Origin: Microvirga sp. VF16
Lineage (GTDB): Bacteria > Pseudomonadota > Alphaproteobacteria > Rhizobiales > Beijerinckiaceae
DNA: 64,000 bases
Reading direction: 5' to 3'
Assembly (NCBI RefSeq): GCF_016864375.1
Contig: NZ_CP069354.1
Location: 3,631,501-3,695,500 of the forward strand
The notes beneath the pieces are model-generated. The model was not told where the DNA came from. It did no database searches and saw only the letters and a list, made by a program, of their open reading frames with translations. Within the stretch, counting starts at the first letter, position 1, and the number at the start of each line of letters is the position of its first letter. This document shows, piece by piece, positions 8,707 to 15,785 of this stretch. The position numbers and the translations under genes are program-made.

Positions 8707-9555
8707 ATGACGAGCGCTGCTCAGACGCACCTGCAGGACCAACCGCAACCGGCGGATATTGTCCTCAACGTCAACAACATCGAGGTCGTCTACGACCACG
8801 TGATCCTTGTGCTGAAAGGCGTCTCGCTCAATGTGCCTAAAGGCGGCATCGTGGCGCTGCTCGGCGCGAACGGCGCCGGCAAGACGACGACGCTCAAGGC
8901 CATCTCCAACCTGCTCCGCGCCGAGCGCGGCGAAGTGACCAAGGGCTCGATCGAGTTCAAGGGCGAGCGTGTCGACCGTCTTTCGCCGAACGAACTGGTG
9001 CGGCGCGGCTGCATCCAGGTTCTCGAAGGCCGTCACTGCTTTGGACACCTCACCATTGAGGAAAACCTGCTGACCGGCGCCTTCACGCGCAAGGACGGCA
9101 ACGCCGCAATCCGCCGCGATCTCGAAGCGATCTACGAGTATTTCCCGCGTCTGAAGCAGCGACGCTCTTCCATGGCGGGATATACCTCCGGCGGCGAGCA
9201 GCAGATGTGCGCCATCGGCCGGGCGATGATGTCGCGTCCCTCCATGATCCTGCTCGACGAACCCTCCATGGGCCTCGCGCCGCAGATCGTGGAGGAAATC
9301 TTCGAGATCGTGCGCAAGCTCAATGCGACGGAGGGCGTATCCTTCCTGCTCGCCGAGCAGAACACCAACATGGCACTGAAATACGCCACCTACGGCTATA
9401 TCCTCGAAACCGGCCGCGTGGTGATGGACGGGCCCGCGCAGATGCTGCGCGAGAACGAGGATGTGAAGGAGTTCTATCTCGGCGTTTCGGAAGGAGACCG
9501 CAAATCTTTCCGCGCCGTGAAGAGCTACAAGCGCCGCAAGCGCTGGCTCGCGTGA
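8707..9555 (+). CDS. livF: Branched-chain-amino-acid-type ABC transporter, ATP-binding subunit LivF
   Basis: Second ATPase of the system, 282 residues. Walker A GANGAGKTT at 53-61, signature YTSGGEQQM, Walker B MILLDEPSMGLAP and the H-loop-equivalent LLAEQN (Gln-Asn following Glu, as in LivF) are clear. About 25 residues of extra sequence precede the ABC fold, and a basic tail (SYKRRKRWLA) follows it; both are usual for the ligase-linked subgroup. It is separated from livK by 204 bases containing a hairpin-rich repeat. Confidence 0.92.
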   Translation: MTSAAQTHLQDQPQPADIVLNVNNIEVVYDHVILVLKGVSLNVPKGGIVALLGANGAGKTTTLKAISNLLRAERGEVTKGSIEFKGERVDRLSPNELVRRGCIQVLEGRHCFGHLTIEENLLTGAFTRKDGNAAIRRDLEAIYEYFPRLKQRRSSMAGYTSGGEQQMCAIGRAMMSRPSMILLDEPSMGLAPQIVEEIFEIVRKLNATEGVSFLLAEQNTNMALKYATYGYILETGRVVMDGPAQMLRENEDVKEFYLGVSEGDRKSFRAVKSYKRRKRWLA

Positions 9556-9659
9556 AGAAGCGATGTGTCGAACCGCACTTGACGTTACGTGATAACTATT
9601 CCTACGGTCGAAACCTGTGAGCGATCAACGACTCACCTAATTTCTTCTGGGGGCATTCC

Positions 9660-10049
9660 ATGGACTTCGGACAAGCGATCAAGACCTGTCTCAACAAATA
9701 CGCGACCTTTTCCGGACGCGCACAGCGCTCGGAGTATTGGTATTTCTTTCTGTTCATCATCATCGTCGACATCGTGGCGAGTATTCTGGACACCGCAATA
9801 TTCGGCGACATGTCCGTCCTCTACCTCATCGCCACGTTGGCTCTTCTCCTCCCGAGCATTGCTGCAGGCGTGCGGCGCCTGCATGATACGGACAAGTCGG
9901 GCTGGTGGCTGCTGCTCGGCCTTATTCCGGTGGTCGGCGCCATCGTTCTGATCGTATTCTTCTGCCAGCGCGGAACGGTCGGTCCCAACCAGTTCGGGCC
10001 CGATCCTCTGCAGGCCTCCATTTCGGGCGCACATATGGCCGGCACCTAA
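9660..10049 (+). CDS. DUF805 family inner-membrane protein
   Basis: A 129-residue membrane protein. DUF805 marks are the amphipathic N-terminus (CLNKYATFSGRAQRSEYWYF), a first hydrophobic segment, then the conserved GVRRLHDTDKSGWWLLLGLIP motif and a closing transmembrane segment ending in CQRGTVGPNQFGPDP. The family is widespread and of unknown function. The ATG at 9660 follows a GGGGG at 9649-9653. It sits within an otherwise catabolic operon, between livF and the PaaK-like ligase, with its own terminator-like hairpin downstream, so it may be an insertion unrelated to the transport genes. Confidence 0.9.
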   Translation: MDFGQAIKTCLNKYATFSGRAQRSEYWYFFLFIIIVDIVASILDTAIFGDMSVLYLIATLALLLPSIAAGVRRLHDTDKSGWWLLLGLIPVVGAIVLIVFFCQRGTVGPNQFGPDPLQASISGAHMAGT

Positions 10050-10084
10050 ATCTCTTGCCGCGAGGCAAGTGCACACCATCTCTC

Positions 10085-10141
10085 GCATGCCGTCAGGCGC
10101 GATCTTCGACCTGACGGCATGCTCAAGATAGAAATTTTTTT
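10085..10141 (+). terminator. Rho-independent terminator after the DUF805 gene
   Basis: A perfect 13-bp inverted repeat (GCATGCCGTCAGG at 10085-10097, CCTGACGGCATGC at 10110-10122) with a 12-base loop is followed, after 11 bases, by a run of T at 10134-10141. The T-run is further from the stem than is ideal. Confidence 0.6.
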
Positions 10142-10153
10142 CGGAGCAGGCTC

Positions 10154-11386
10154 TTGGCAGATCACTATGACGATCGTGAAACCCGCTCCCCTGCCGAACG
10201 CGATGCCGCGCTCTTCGCACGACTGCCGGAAATCCTGAAGCAGGCCGCCAGGGCTCCCGCCTATGCGGAGCGCTTCAATGGCATCGACCTCGACAACATC
10301 CGAAGCCGCGAGGCACTCGCTGCCTTGCCGGTACTGCGCAAGGCCGAACTGCCGGCACTACAGAAAGCAGCCCTGCCCTTCGGCGGCTTCGTCTCCGAGG
10401 CGCCAGGCTCGTTCGGCCGCCTCTTCACATCACCCGGTCCGATCTTCGAGCCGGAGGCAACCACATCCGACCCATGGCGTTCGGCACGAGGCCTCTTCGC
10501 CGCCGGGTTCCGACGCGGCGACGTGGTTCTCAACACCTTCAGCTATCACCTGACGCCTGGCGGCTTCATCATGGATTCCGGTGCGCGCGCGCTCGGCTGC
10601 GCCGTCATCCCGGCGGGACCCGGCAATACCGAACAGCAATTCGAGCTGATCGAGGCCTATCGTCCTGTCGCCTATTGCGGCACGCCGGATTTCCTGAAGA
10701 TCCTGCTCGACGGCGCGGCATCGTCCGGACGCGATATTTCGTCCATCAAGCGTGCGCTCGTCTCCGGGGCCGCGTTTCCAAAATCCCTGCAGGAGGAGTT
10801 CTCTGCCAGAGGCATTGAGGCCTATCAGGCCTATGCCACAGCGGATCTCGGCTTCATCGCGCATGAAACCTCTGTCCGCGAAGGGCTTGTGGTCAACGAA
10901 GACATCATCGTCGAGATCGTGCGCCCTGGAACGGGCGATCCGGTACCAGAGGGCGATGTGGGTGAGATCGTCGTGACGACGCTCGATCCGCACCGGCCGT
11001 TCATCCGCCTCGCTCTCGGAGACCTGACCGCAGCCATGAGCGGGGTCAGCCCCTGCGGGCGCACCAACATGCGTATCAAGGGGTGGATGGGTCGCGCCGA
11101 TCAGGCCACCAAGGTTAAGGGCATGTTCATCCGTCCCGAACAGGTGGCAGAGATCGGTCGGCGGCATCCTGAGCTCGGCCGTCTGCGCCTCATCGTTACG
11201 CGCGAAGGGGAGACGGATGTCATGACCCTCGCGGCGGAAACGGTCGAGCCGAGCGATGCTCTCTCCGCGGCTGTGGACGCAACGCTTCAAAGCATCGCAA
11301 AGCTCAAAGGGCTGGTAAAATTTACCGCCCCAGGAAGCCTTCCAAACGACGGCAAGGTAATTGCAGACGAGCGCAAGTACGACTGA
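10154..11386 (+). CDS. Phenylacetate-CoA ligase (PaaK)-like adenylate-forming protein
   Basis: A 410-residue member of the PaaK branch of the acyl-adenylate superfamily, which converts aryl acids to CoA esters. The PaaK fold is recognisable from RLPEILKQAARAPAYAERF at the N-terminus, YCGTPDFLKIL, the TADLGFIAHE segment (A5 region), GEIVVTTLDPHRPFIRLALGD, and the C-terminal RADQATKVKGMFIRPEQV. Odd: where PaaK has the Ser/Thr/Gly-rich phosphate loop SSGTTG, this protein has FTSPGPIFEP at 91-100. The start is TTG (10154) with CGGAG at 10142-10146. It is the last gene of the transporter/ligase group and may act on the imported acid. Substrate unknown. Confidence 0.82.
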   Translation: MADHYDDRETRSPAERDAALFARLPEILKQAARAPAYAERFNGIDLDNIRSREALAALPVLRKAELPALQKAALPFGGFVSEAPGSFGRLFTSPGPIFEPEATTSDPWRSARGLFAAGFRRGDVVLNTFSYHLTPGGFIMDSGARALGCAVIPAGPGNTEQQFELIEAYRPVAYCGTPDFLKILLDGAASSGRDISSIKRALVSGAAFPKSLQEEFSARGIEAYQAYATADLGFIAHETSVREGLVVNEDIIVEIVRPGTGDPVPEGDVGEIVVTTLDPHRPFIRLALGDLTAAMSGVSPCGRTNMRIKGWMGRADQATKVKGMFIRPEQVAEIGRRHPELGRLRLIVTREGETDVMTLAAETVEPSDALSAAVDATLQSIAKLKGLVKFTAPGSLPNDGKVIADERKYD

Positions 11387-11514
11387 CCCTCTATTCTTTC
11401 ATTCTGGCAATTTAGCTTTGCGACACTGCAAGACAATCGAAGCTTTTAGCCTTGAACGCCAGACTCACCCTCCATAAGCTCAAGTTTATCGGCGATTCGA
11501 GGCGGGAATCTTGA

Positions 11515-11757
11515 AACTTCAAAAAGAAAGAGCACCCATGGGGTGCTCTTAAGGTGTCCGGCCGTAGGGGCAAAAAAGACCGGAGATGCCAATAAACGCT
11601 GGTTCGTAGAGTTGGTTCCAAAGTTTTTCGAAAAATTTCTATAGCCAAGCCCACGCCTCATTGAGGTCACGTTTTCAGAGTCTAGGGCTGAGCTTCCCGT
11701 GGGGGCAAACACGGGCCGGGGCCGCGACCATAGATCCTTCAAGGACGGGTCGCGGCC
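11515..11757 (-). ncRNA. Candidate structured small RNA
   Basis: Read on the minus strand, this segment begins with a 10-bp stem GGCCGCGACC / GGTCGCGGCC (arms 11748-11757 and 11720-11729) enclosing a smaller TCCTT-G-AAGGA hairpin, continues with CCCGTG...CACGGG, and ends in a textbook terminator: AAGAGCACCC, three-base loop, GGGTGCTCTT, then TCTTTTT. No frame here looks coding. The ends are approximate, the promoter is not evident, and I do not recognise an Rfam family. Confidence 0.4.
11519..11550 (-). terminator. Rho-independent terminator (minus strand)
   Basis: Perfect 10-bp stem with a three-base loop (11528-11550 in + coordinates) followed on the minus strand by TCTTTTT. There is no T-run on the plus-strand side, so it acts on leftward transcription. 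Confidence 0.65.
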
Positions 11758-11904
11758 ATCTCTTTTCTCAAGCTCGGCTATTGAGGTGAGAGACGATGGA
11801 CATCGGATCCAAAGCGGGCGCCGCTTAGAACGCAGCCCGGTGGTCTCCTAAGAACCGCACGGACTATCGCGGACAGCCAAATTCCCTTTCCCTTTGACCC
11901 AGGC

Positions 11905-11937
11905 AAACAAAAAGGCCCGGAGCAAGCTCCGGGCCTT
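11905..11937 (-). terminator. Terminator of the porin gene
   Basis: A 12-bp stem AAGGCCCGGAGC / GCTCCGGGCCTT (11912-11923 and 11926-11937) with a T-rich tail TTTTTGTTT on the minus strand, 23 bases past the stop codon of the minus-strand porin gene. Confidence 0.85.
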
Positions 11938-11959
11938 GTCGGTGGTTGGGGAGGCCGGC

Positions 11960-12733
11960 TCAGTAGGTGCCGAACTTGAAGTTCAGCTTGGCCCGCGCGA
12001 CGAAGAAGTCGTTGTCGTCGTTGCCGACGGCGGGGGCAAAGATGTCGACCGGGGCGCCGCCGCCGGCCGGCGTGAAGGTGCCGACAAAGCCGGTGCCGAA
12101 ATCGTCGTCGTCCTCATCGAAGCTGAGCCACAGGCCCTCGAGCCCGAAGGTCACCGCCGAGGAGCCGAACCAGTTCACCGGCAGCGCCCACTCGACACCG
12201 CCGCCGGCCACCCAGCCGGTGGTGTCATCGGAATAGGCCAGACCGCCGGTGGCGTAGATCAGCACGCGGTCGATCGCGACACCGGCGCGGGCCCGCACCG
12301 TGCCGAACCAGTCCGACAGGTTGGAGCGGAACTCGCCGGGCACGAAGGTGCCGGGCAGGCCGGCCGGGATGAAGGCCACGGTCTCGTCCTGATCGGTGTC
12401 GGCCCATTGGATGTCGGTCTCGAGACCGATCACGAAGGAGCCGATCTGGTAGTTGTAGCCGATCTGGGCACCGCCGGTGAAGCCGCCGTCGCCATTGTCC
12501 GGGAAGAACAGGGTGCCCGGCACATCGCCGCCGAGCACGACGGTCTCGCGGTTGCTGTCGCGCCAGCCCCAGCCGGCGTTCACACCGGCATAAAAGCCGG
12601 TCCAGGTGAAGATCGGCGCCACGATCGGTGCCGGCGGCGGCGCCTGACTCGGGAGATCCGCCGCAGAGGCAGCGGTTGCAGCAAGCGTCACGCTTGCAAC
12701 CCCTGCAAGGAGGCTAAGTACGCACTTTCTCAT
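11960..12733 (-). CDS. Omp25/RopB-type outer-membrane beta-barrel porin
   Basis: A 257-residue outer-membrane protein of the small 'outer membrane beta-barrel / porin family' abundant in Rhizobiales. It has a signal peptide (LLAGVASVTLAATAASA, cleavage before ADLPSQ), a proline-rich linker, then FTWTGFYAGVNAGWGW, the hallmark opening of the barrel, alternating aromatic strands, and a terminal aromatic residue (FKFGTY) as needed for BAM-dependent insertion. The acidic loop FDEDDDDFGTG may bind cations. The gene stands alone, with an AT-rich upstream region carrying a 20-bp palindrome and its own strong terminator, which implies individual, possibly strong and regulated, expression. AAGGGG lies upstream of the ATG. 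Confidence 0.9.
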   Translation of the reverse strand: MRKCVLSLLAGVASVTLAATAASAADLPSQAPPPAPIVAPIFTWTGFYAGVNAGWGWRDSNRETVVLGGDVPGTLFFPDNGDGGFTGGAQIGYNYQIGSFVIGLETDIQWADTDQDETVAFIPAGLPGTFVPGEFRSNLSDWFGTVRARAGVAIDRVLIYATGGLAYSDDTTGWVAGGGVEWALPVNWFGSSAVTFGLEGLWLSFDEDDDDFGTGFVGTFTPAGGGAPVDIFAPAVGNDDNDFFVARAKLNFKFGTY

Positions 12734-12844
12734 AACCGTAACCCCTTAGTGTGAGGACTCACGGTGAAAACTTACGCCTCTTCCGTTCAGGAATGCTATG
12801 GCAAAGGTGCAACACCTACATGTTGGATCAGTATTCAATGGGTG

Positions 12845-12864
12845 CAAAAGTAGTACTACTTTTG
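12845..12864. promoter_or_regulatory. Perfect 20-bp palindrome upstream of the porin gene (operator candidate)
   Basis: CAAAAGTAGT is followed directly by its exact reverse complement ACTACTTTTG, 112 bases upstream of the porin ATG in an unusually AT-rich stretch. The perfect dyad symmetry suggests a binding site for a dimeric regulator; which one is unknown. The rest of 12734-13053 holds the sRNA candidate described separately and no gene. Confidence 0.5.
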
Positions 12865-12926
12865 ATATAAAGAATTTTGTCCAATAATGCAGAAAATAAG
12901 TCTCTTAACAAGATCTTGAAAGTCAT

Positions 12927-13025
12927 TTGACATTACTTTGAAGACATGCCCTAATAATCGCGTTTTCGGCTTGACAACCGAAGGCGAGGAGATCACTCAA
13001 CCCTGCCCTTTGGGCGGGGTTTTTT
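12927..13025 (+). ncRNA. Candidate small RNA with promoter-like and terminator elements
   Basis: On the plus strand there is a TTGACA (12927-12932), then TAATAAT at 12952-12958 (a spacing of 18-19, longer than ideal), then about 40 bases with a small TTCGG...CCGAA stem and a purine-rich GGCGAGGAGA, and finally a compact terminator CCCTGCCC-TTT-GGGCGGGG followed by six T. A transcript of about 65 nt is implied. No coding potential. The purine-rich GGCGAGGAGA stretch could pair with pyrimidine-rich mRNA segments. Not matched to a known family. Confidence 0.4.
13001..13025 (+). terminator. Rho-independent terminator
   Basis: Stem CCCTGCCC (13001-13008) and GGGCGGGG (13012-13019, one G-T pair), three-base loop, then TTTTTT. 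There is no plus-strand protein gene upstream for more than 1.5 kb, which is why I infer a small RNA. Confidence 0.75.
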
Positions 13026-13053
13026 CTGGAAAATGAAGGCCTGTGGGTCGCTG

Positions 13054-13503
13054 CTACAGATCGCCCAGCAGCAATTGCGCCTGATTGCTCGACTTCAGCA
13101 TCGAGCTCTTTTTCTGAGATGAAGAGACAGTTTTCATGGCGCGCTGTTCAGGCCGCTTTCGACTGTCATCGCCGCGCATCCGCGCCTTGGCCTTGTCACG
13201 AGCAATCGCTTCCGTCGAGGCCGGATTGTCGTCCAGCCATTTGCCGCGCTTGATGACCTCGTTGACCCGTCCCTGATTGACACCAAGCTGGAAGGCAATT
13301 TCCTGCTGCGTCATCTCCGTCGTTCCATGAAGCTCCAGGATCCGCCGGGCGAGTTCAGGTGTCATTTTGCGGCCGGCGATGCGGCGGGCGGGCGCCACTG
13401 ACCGCTTGGTGCGATCCCGATCGCGAAGCTTCTGCAGGATGGCGAGCGCCATGTGCATTCCCTGCTCTCGCAGGGCATCCTCGAATTCCTTGAGCGTGGT
13501 CAA
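13054..13503 (-). CDS. Small helix-turn-helix DNA-binding protein
   Basis: A 149-residue basic protein. A helix-turn-helix occupies the centre: MTPELARRILELHGTTEMTQ then QEIAFQLGVNQGRVNEVIKR, the form of Trp-repressor/Xre-like HTHs in which the second helix reads LGVNQGRVNEV. The tail is rich in Lys, Arg and Ser. The frame stays open to 13668, but the upstream part encodes the palindromic repeat, and AAGGAG is ideally placed before the TTG at 13503, giving the natural product starting with TTLKEFEDAL. Role unknown; it may be an orphan transcription factor. Confidence 0.72.
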   Translation of the reverse strand: MTTLKEFEDALREQGMHMALAILQKLRDRDRTKRSVAPARRIAGRKMTPELARRILELHGTTEMTQQEIAFQLGVNQGRVNEVIKRGKWLDDNPASTEAIARDKAKARMRGDDSRKRPEQRAMKTVSSSQKKSSMLKSSNQAQLLLGDL

Positions 13504-13604
13504 ATCGAACGCACTCCTTCGAAGAAACGGAAATGAGAGACCTCTCGATGCTACGCCTTCAACAAATTCAACGGCCACGCTGCAGCTTGGTTTCACTGAA
13601 ACCT

Positions 13605-13650
13605 GAAGCATCGGACCCAAAAGTGGATCCACTTTTGGGTCCGATGCTTC
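13605..13650. repeat. Perfect 46-bp palindrome (dispersed Rhizobiales repeat)
   Basis: GAAGCATCGGACCCAAAAGTGGA (13605-13627, given here only as arms) is followed immediately by its exact reverse complement. This is the best copy in the window of a family with relatives near 13662, 20020, 24380, 40109 and, less closely, 54060. It lies about 100 bases upstream of the HTH gene, between it and the pentapeptide gene. Confidence 0.85.
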
Positions 13651-13661
13651 ACTCTTTAAAG

Positions 13662-13711
13662 AGCGCATCGTTCGGACGGAAAACCGGATCCGCTTTTCCG
13701 CACGATGCGCT
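13662..13711. repeat. Imperfect palindromic repeat copy
   Basis: AGCGCATCG...CGATGCGCT ends frame a partly paired core (GGAAAACCGGA / TCCGCTTTTCC). Adjacent to the perfect copy; together they form a double element ending just before the stop codon of the pentapeptide-repeat gene. Confidence 0.65.
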
Positions 13712-13719
13712 AGGCGGAA

Positions 13720-14475
13720 TCACTCCTCCTCATCCTTGCAGGGCCAGGCCTTCGGTGGATTGAGACCGGCTGGGAGCCTCGTCTGAGCCGTCCCACAGGC
13801 GATGTCGACTTGCGCTTGAGTGAGCCCCGTGACCCCGCTCAAATTCGCACCGCCGAGTTGCGTCAGATACAGATACGAGCCCGTGAGGTTCACACCTTGC
13901 AGGTCCTGGCCATCCAGACGAGCCCGAGAGAGGTTGGAGTAACTGAAGTCGACACCGGTCATTCTCGCACTTTGAAAGAGAACCCGCGCGAGTTCAGCCT
14001 TCGACATGTTGGCGCCGGTGAGATCAGCGCCGCTGAAGTCGGAGCGATTCAGTTCGGCCTTGCTGAAATTCGCTCCCGCGGCTTTGACCTGGGCAAAGTT
14101 CGAGCGGTTCATATCCGCAGCACTGAAGACGGCACCAGTCAGATTGGCTTGTCCGAAATTGGCGCGCCAGCCGAGCGCCTTGGTGAAATCCGCCCTGGTC
14201 AGGTCGGCCCCCTCGAAGCGGGTGCGGCTGATCTCCGTTTCACTCAAATTGGCGCCGGCCATCTTCGAGGACGCAAAATCGCTCAAGGTCAGAAGAGAAC
14301 GCTGGAAGACCGTGCCTGTCAGATCCTCGTTGGTCAGCATGAGGCGCGCCTTGGAGCATCCGGACCAGTCGACTCCGGGACCCGGGCCATCCTGGCACTT
14401 GGACAAAGCCGGCCCGGAACAGACGACAACAGCGAACAAGACTACCGCAATCCTCACGCGAAAACGATCCTCCAT
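13720..14475 (-). CDS. Secreted pentapeptide-repeat protein
   Basis: A 251-residue protein with an N-terminal signal peptide (VRIAVVLFAVVVCSGPALS) and then a long array of A(N/D)LXX pentapeptides, e.g. GANLSETEISRTRFEGADLT and FGQANLTGAVFSAADMNRSN, which fold as a quadrilateral right-handed beta helix. The mature N-terminus has CQDGPGPGVDWSGCSKARL, a Cys pair that often caps these exported proteins, and a further Cys pair near the C-terminus. Function unknown; location is probably periplasmic. Single gene. Confidence 0.88.
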   Translation of the reverse strand: MEDRFRVRIAVVLFAVVVCSGPALSKCQDGPGPGVDWSGCSKARLMLTNEDLTGTVFQRSLLTLSDFASSKMAGANLSETEISRTRFEGADLTRADFTKALGWRANFGQANLTGAVFSAADMNRSNFAQVKAAGANFSKAELNRSDFSGADLTGANMSKAELARVLFQSARMTGVDFSYSNLSRARLDGQDLQGVNLTGSYLYLTQLGGANLSGVTGLTQAQVDIACGTAQTRLPAGLNPPKAWPCKDEEE

Positions 14476-14685
14476 AATGTCCTCTCAGGTTTCTCTTTCA
14501 ATAATTAGGCATCGCACCCCGCCAGGGGAGCCCTTCCGGGGCAACTTTCCTGGCGTGAGCCGCCGAAAAGTGGCTTCGTTTTGCACACTGAACGATGTCT
14601 TGGTTGAAGACGGAAGCATCGATACAAGACTCGACTTCCACTTCTTATGGTCTAGCTTCTGCAGCGATCCTTGTGGAGTAAAACC

Positions 14686-14913
14686 ATGCGCCTTTCCGTA
14701 ACGTTTCCCGTTATCGTGCTTGCCGGGTTCGCCTTGGGCGGCTGCGTCGCCTCCACGACCCCAGTGGGGGTCCTGCCGCGCGAGCCCGTTCCTCCCCCGC
14801 CGTCCGTCTCCAGTGAGAGCGCGAGGCGCCCTGCCGCCACGCCACGGACCGGTGCCACATCCCAGCGCCGCGGCCTGAGCGTGCCCGGACAAACCCCTGC
14901 GCCCCGTCCCTGA
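14686..14913 (+). CDS. Small lipoprotein
   Basis: A 75-residue protein with a lipoprotein signal: MRLSVTFPVIVLAGFALGGC, a lipobox of L-G-G-C. The mature part is proline/serine/arginine-rich and appears disordered. GTGGAG at 14673-14678 precedes the ATG. No family recognised. Confidence 0.65.
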   Translation: MRLSVTFPVIVLAGFALGGCVASTTPVGVLPREPVPPPPSVSSESARRPAATPRTGATSQRRGLSVPGQTPAPRP

Positions 14914-14997
14914 TCGCCTCGGAATGCCTGCATCGATCGGACCGGATCTGCCGATGCTTTTGCTTGAGGCGCAACATCTCCCAAAGAGCATTTCATC

Positions 14998-15022
14998 CTG
15001 CGCCAATGCGTAGCTGGCGCAG
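14998..15022. terminator. Hairpin between the lipoprotein and cNMP genes
   Basis: Perfect 8-bp arms CTGCGCCA and TGGCGCAG with a nine-base loop, no T-run on either side. It could be a weak terminator or an mRNA-stabilising structure. Confidence 0.35.
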
Positions 15023-15079
15023 ATTCCTACCCTGGTGCTATATGCCGTAACGACCAATAAGCTTGCGGGATGACGATTC

Positions 15080-15742
15080 ATGACTTGGTTTGAGGCAATC
15101 GGCTGGCTCGGGGCAGCGCTTGCCATCACGGGCAGCGCGATGAAGACCATCATCCCGCTGCGTTGCATCGGGATCGGAGCCAATATCTGCTCCCTGATCT
15201 TCTCCTCCTTTACGGGCAATTATCCGAGCCTCGTCGTTAACCTGATCCTTTTACCGCTCAATGGCGTGCGGTTGTATCAGATGCTGGGCCTGATCAAGCG
15301 CGTAAAACACGCCTCCAAGAGCGATCTGTCCATGGAGTGGCTCAAGCCCTTCATGACGCGCCGCAAGACGAAGGCGGGAGAAGTTCTGTTCGCCAAGGGC
15401 GATGTCGCCGATTGCATGTTCTTTACGATTTCCGGGCGCTACCGCCTGAAGGAGATCGGCATCGATCTCCTTCAGGGTCAGGTCGTCGGCGAGATGGGCT
15501 TCATGTCGCCGAGCAATACGCGCACCCAGACGCTCGAATGCCTGGAGGCGGGCGAGGTGCTCAGCATCTCCTATGACGAGGTGCGCCAGCTCTATTTCCA
15601 GAACCCAGAATTCGGCTTCTACTTCCTGCGCCTCACCAGCGAACGGCTCTTCTCCAACATGGAGAAAATGGAGGAGGAGATCGCCCGTCTTCGTGCCGTC
15701 CTCCCCGAGGTCGCGTCGGTTCAGAAGGCGGCCTCAGCTTAG
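15080..15742 (+). CDS. Membrane protein with C-terminal cyclic-nucleotide-binding domain
   Basis: A 220-residue fusion. Residues 1-75 hold about three hydrophobic segments (AIGWLGAALAITGSAMKTII, IGANICSLIFSSF, PSLVVNLILLPLNGVRLYQM), resembling the YgjV/PQ-loop-like half-transporters. Residues about 90-190 form a Crp-type cNMP-binding fold: LFAKGDVADCMFFTISGRYRL, then GQVVGEMGFMSPSNTRTQTL, which matches the phosphate-binding cassette position. There is no HTH, so it is not a transcription factor; a coiled-coil-like tail (MEKMEEEIARLRAVL) could mediate oligomerisation. A membrane sensor of a nucleotide is plausible but unproven. Confidence 0.82.
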   Translation: MTWFEAIGWLGAALAITGSAMKTIIPLRCIGIGANICSLIFSSFTGNYPSLVVNLILLPLNGVRLYQMLGLIKRVKHASKSDLSMEWLKPFMTRRKTKAGEVLFAKGDVADCMFFTISGRYRLKEIGIDLLQGQVVGEMGFMSPSNTRTQTLECLEAGEVLSISYDEVRQLYFQNPEFGFYFLRLTSERLFSNMEKMEEEIARLRAVLPEVASVQKAASA

Positions 15743-15743
15743 A

Positions 15744-15785
15744 ATACTTATAAGAAAAGCCCAGTTTAGAAATCTTATAAGGTAT
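15744..15785. promoter_or_regulatory. AT-rich inverted repeat upstream of fbpA (iron-regulatory site candidate)
   Basis: ATACTTATAAG (15744-15754) and CTTATAAGGTAT (15774-15785) form an imperfect dyad, and between them TTTAGAAATCTTATAA resembles the Irr/ICE-type motif (TTTAGAA...TTCTAAA) in its left half only. Position upstream of a ferric-binding-protein gene makes iron control plausible; inference. Confidence 0.4.

Larger units (their letters stand above)
11387..11959. other. Gene-poor 573-bp intergenic stretch with several stable hairpins
   Basis: I see no convincing protein gene here. It contains at least four inverted repeats (11528-11550, 11696-11715 region, 11720-11757, 11912-11937) and a lower-GC core around 11600-11650. 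The hairpins suggest one or two non-coding transcripts; the separate entries describe the clearest parts. A minus-strand frame of 98 codons (11446-11742) spans it but shows no protein-like character. Confidence 0.5.

Noticed and set aside
11446..11742. 98-codon minus-strand frame through the hairpin-rich gap
   Set aside because: Runs through the terminator hairpin and lacks protein-like features; a structured RNA fits better.
11894..12754. Plus-strand 286-codon frame opposite the porin
   Set aside because: Antisense to a clear porin with signal peptide and terminator; Gly/Ala/Glu-rich shadow.
14485..15219. Minus-strand frame spanning the small lipoprotein and the start of the cNMP gene
   Set aside because: Overlaps two better-supported genes; no ribosome site or domain.
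15744..15785. A definite Irr or RirA box
   Set aside because: Only half of the Irr consensus is matched and the RirA spacing is absent, so it is kept as a candidate only.
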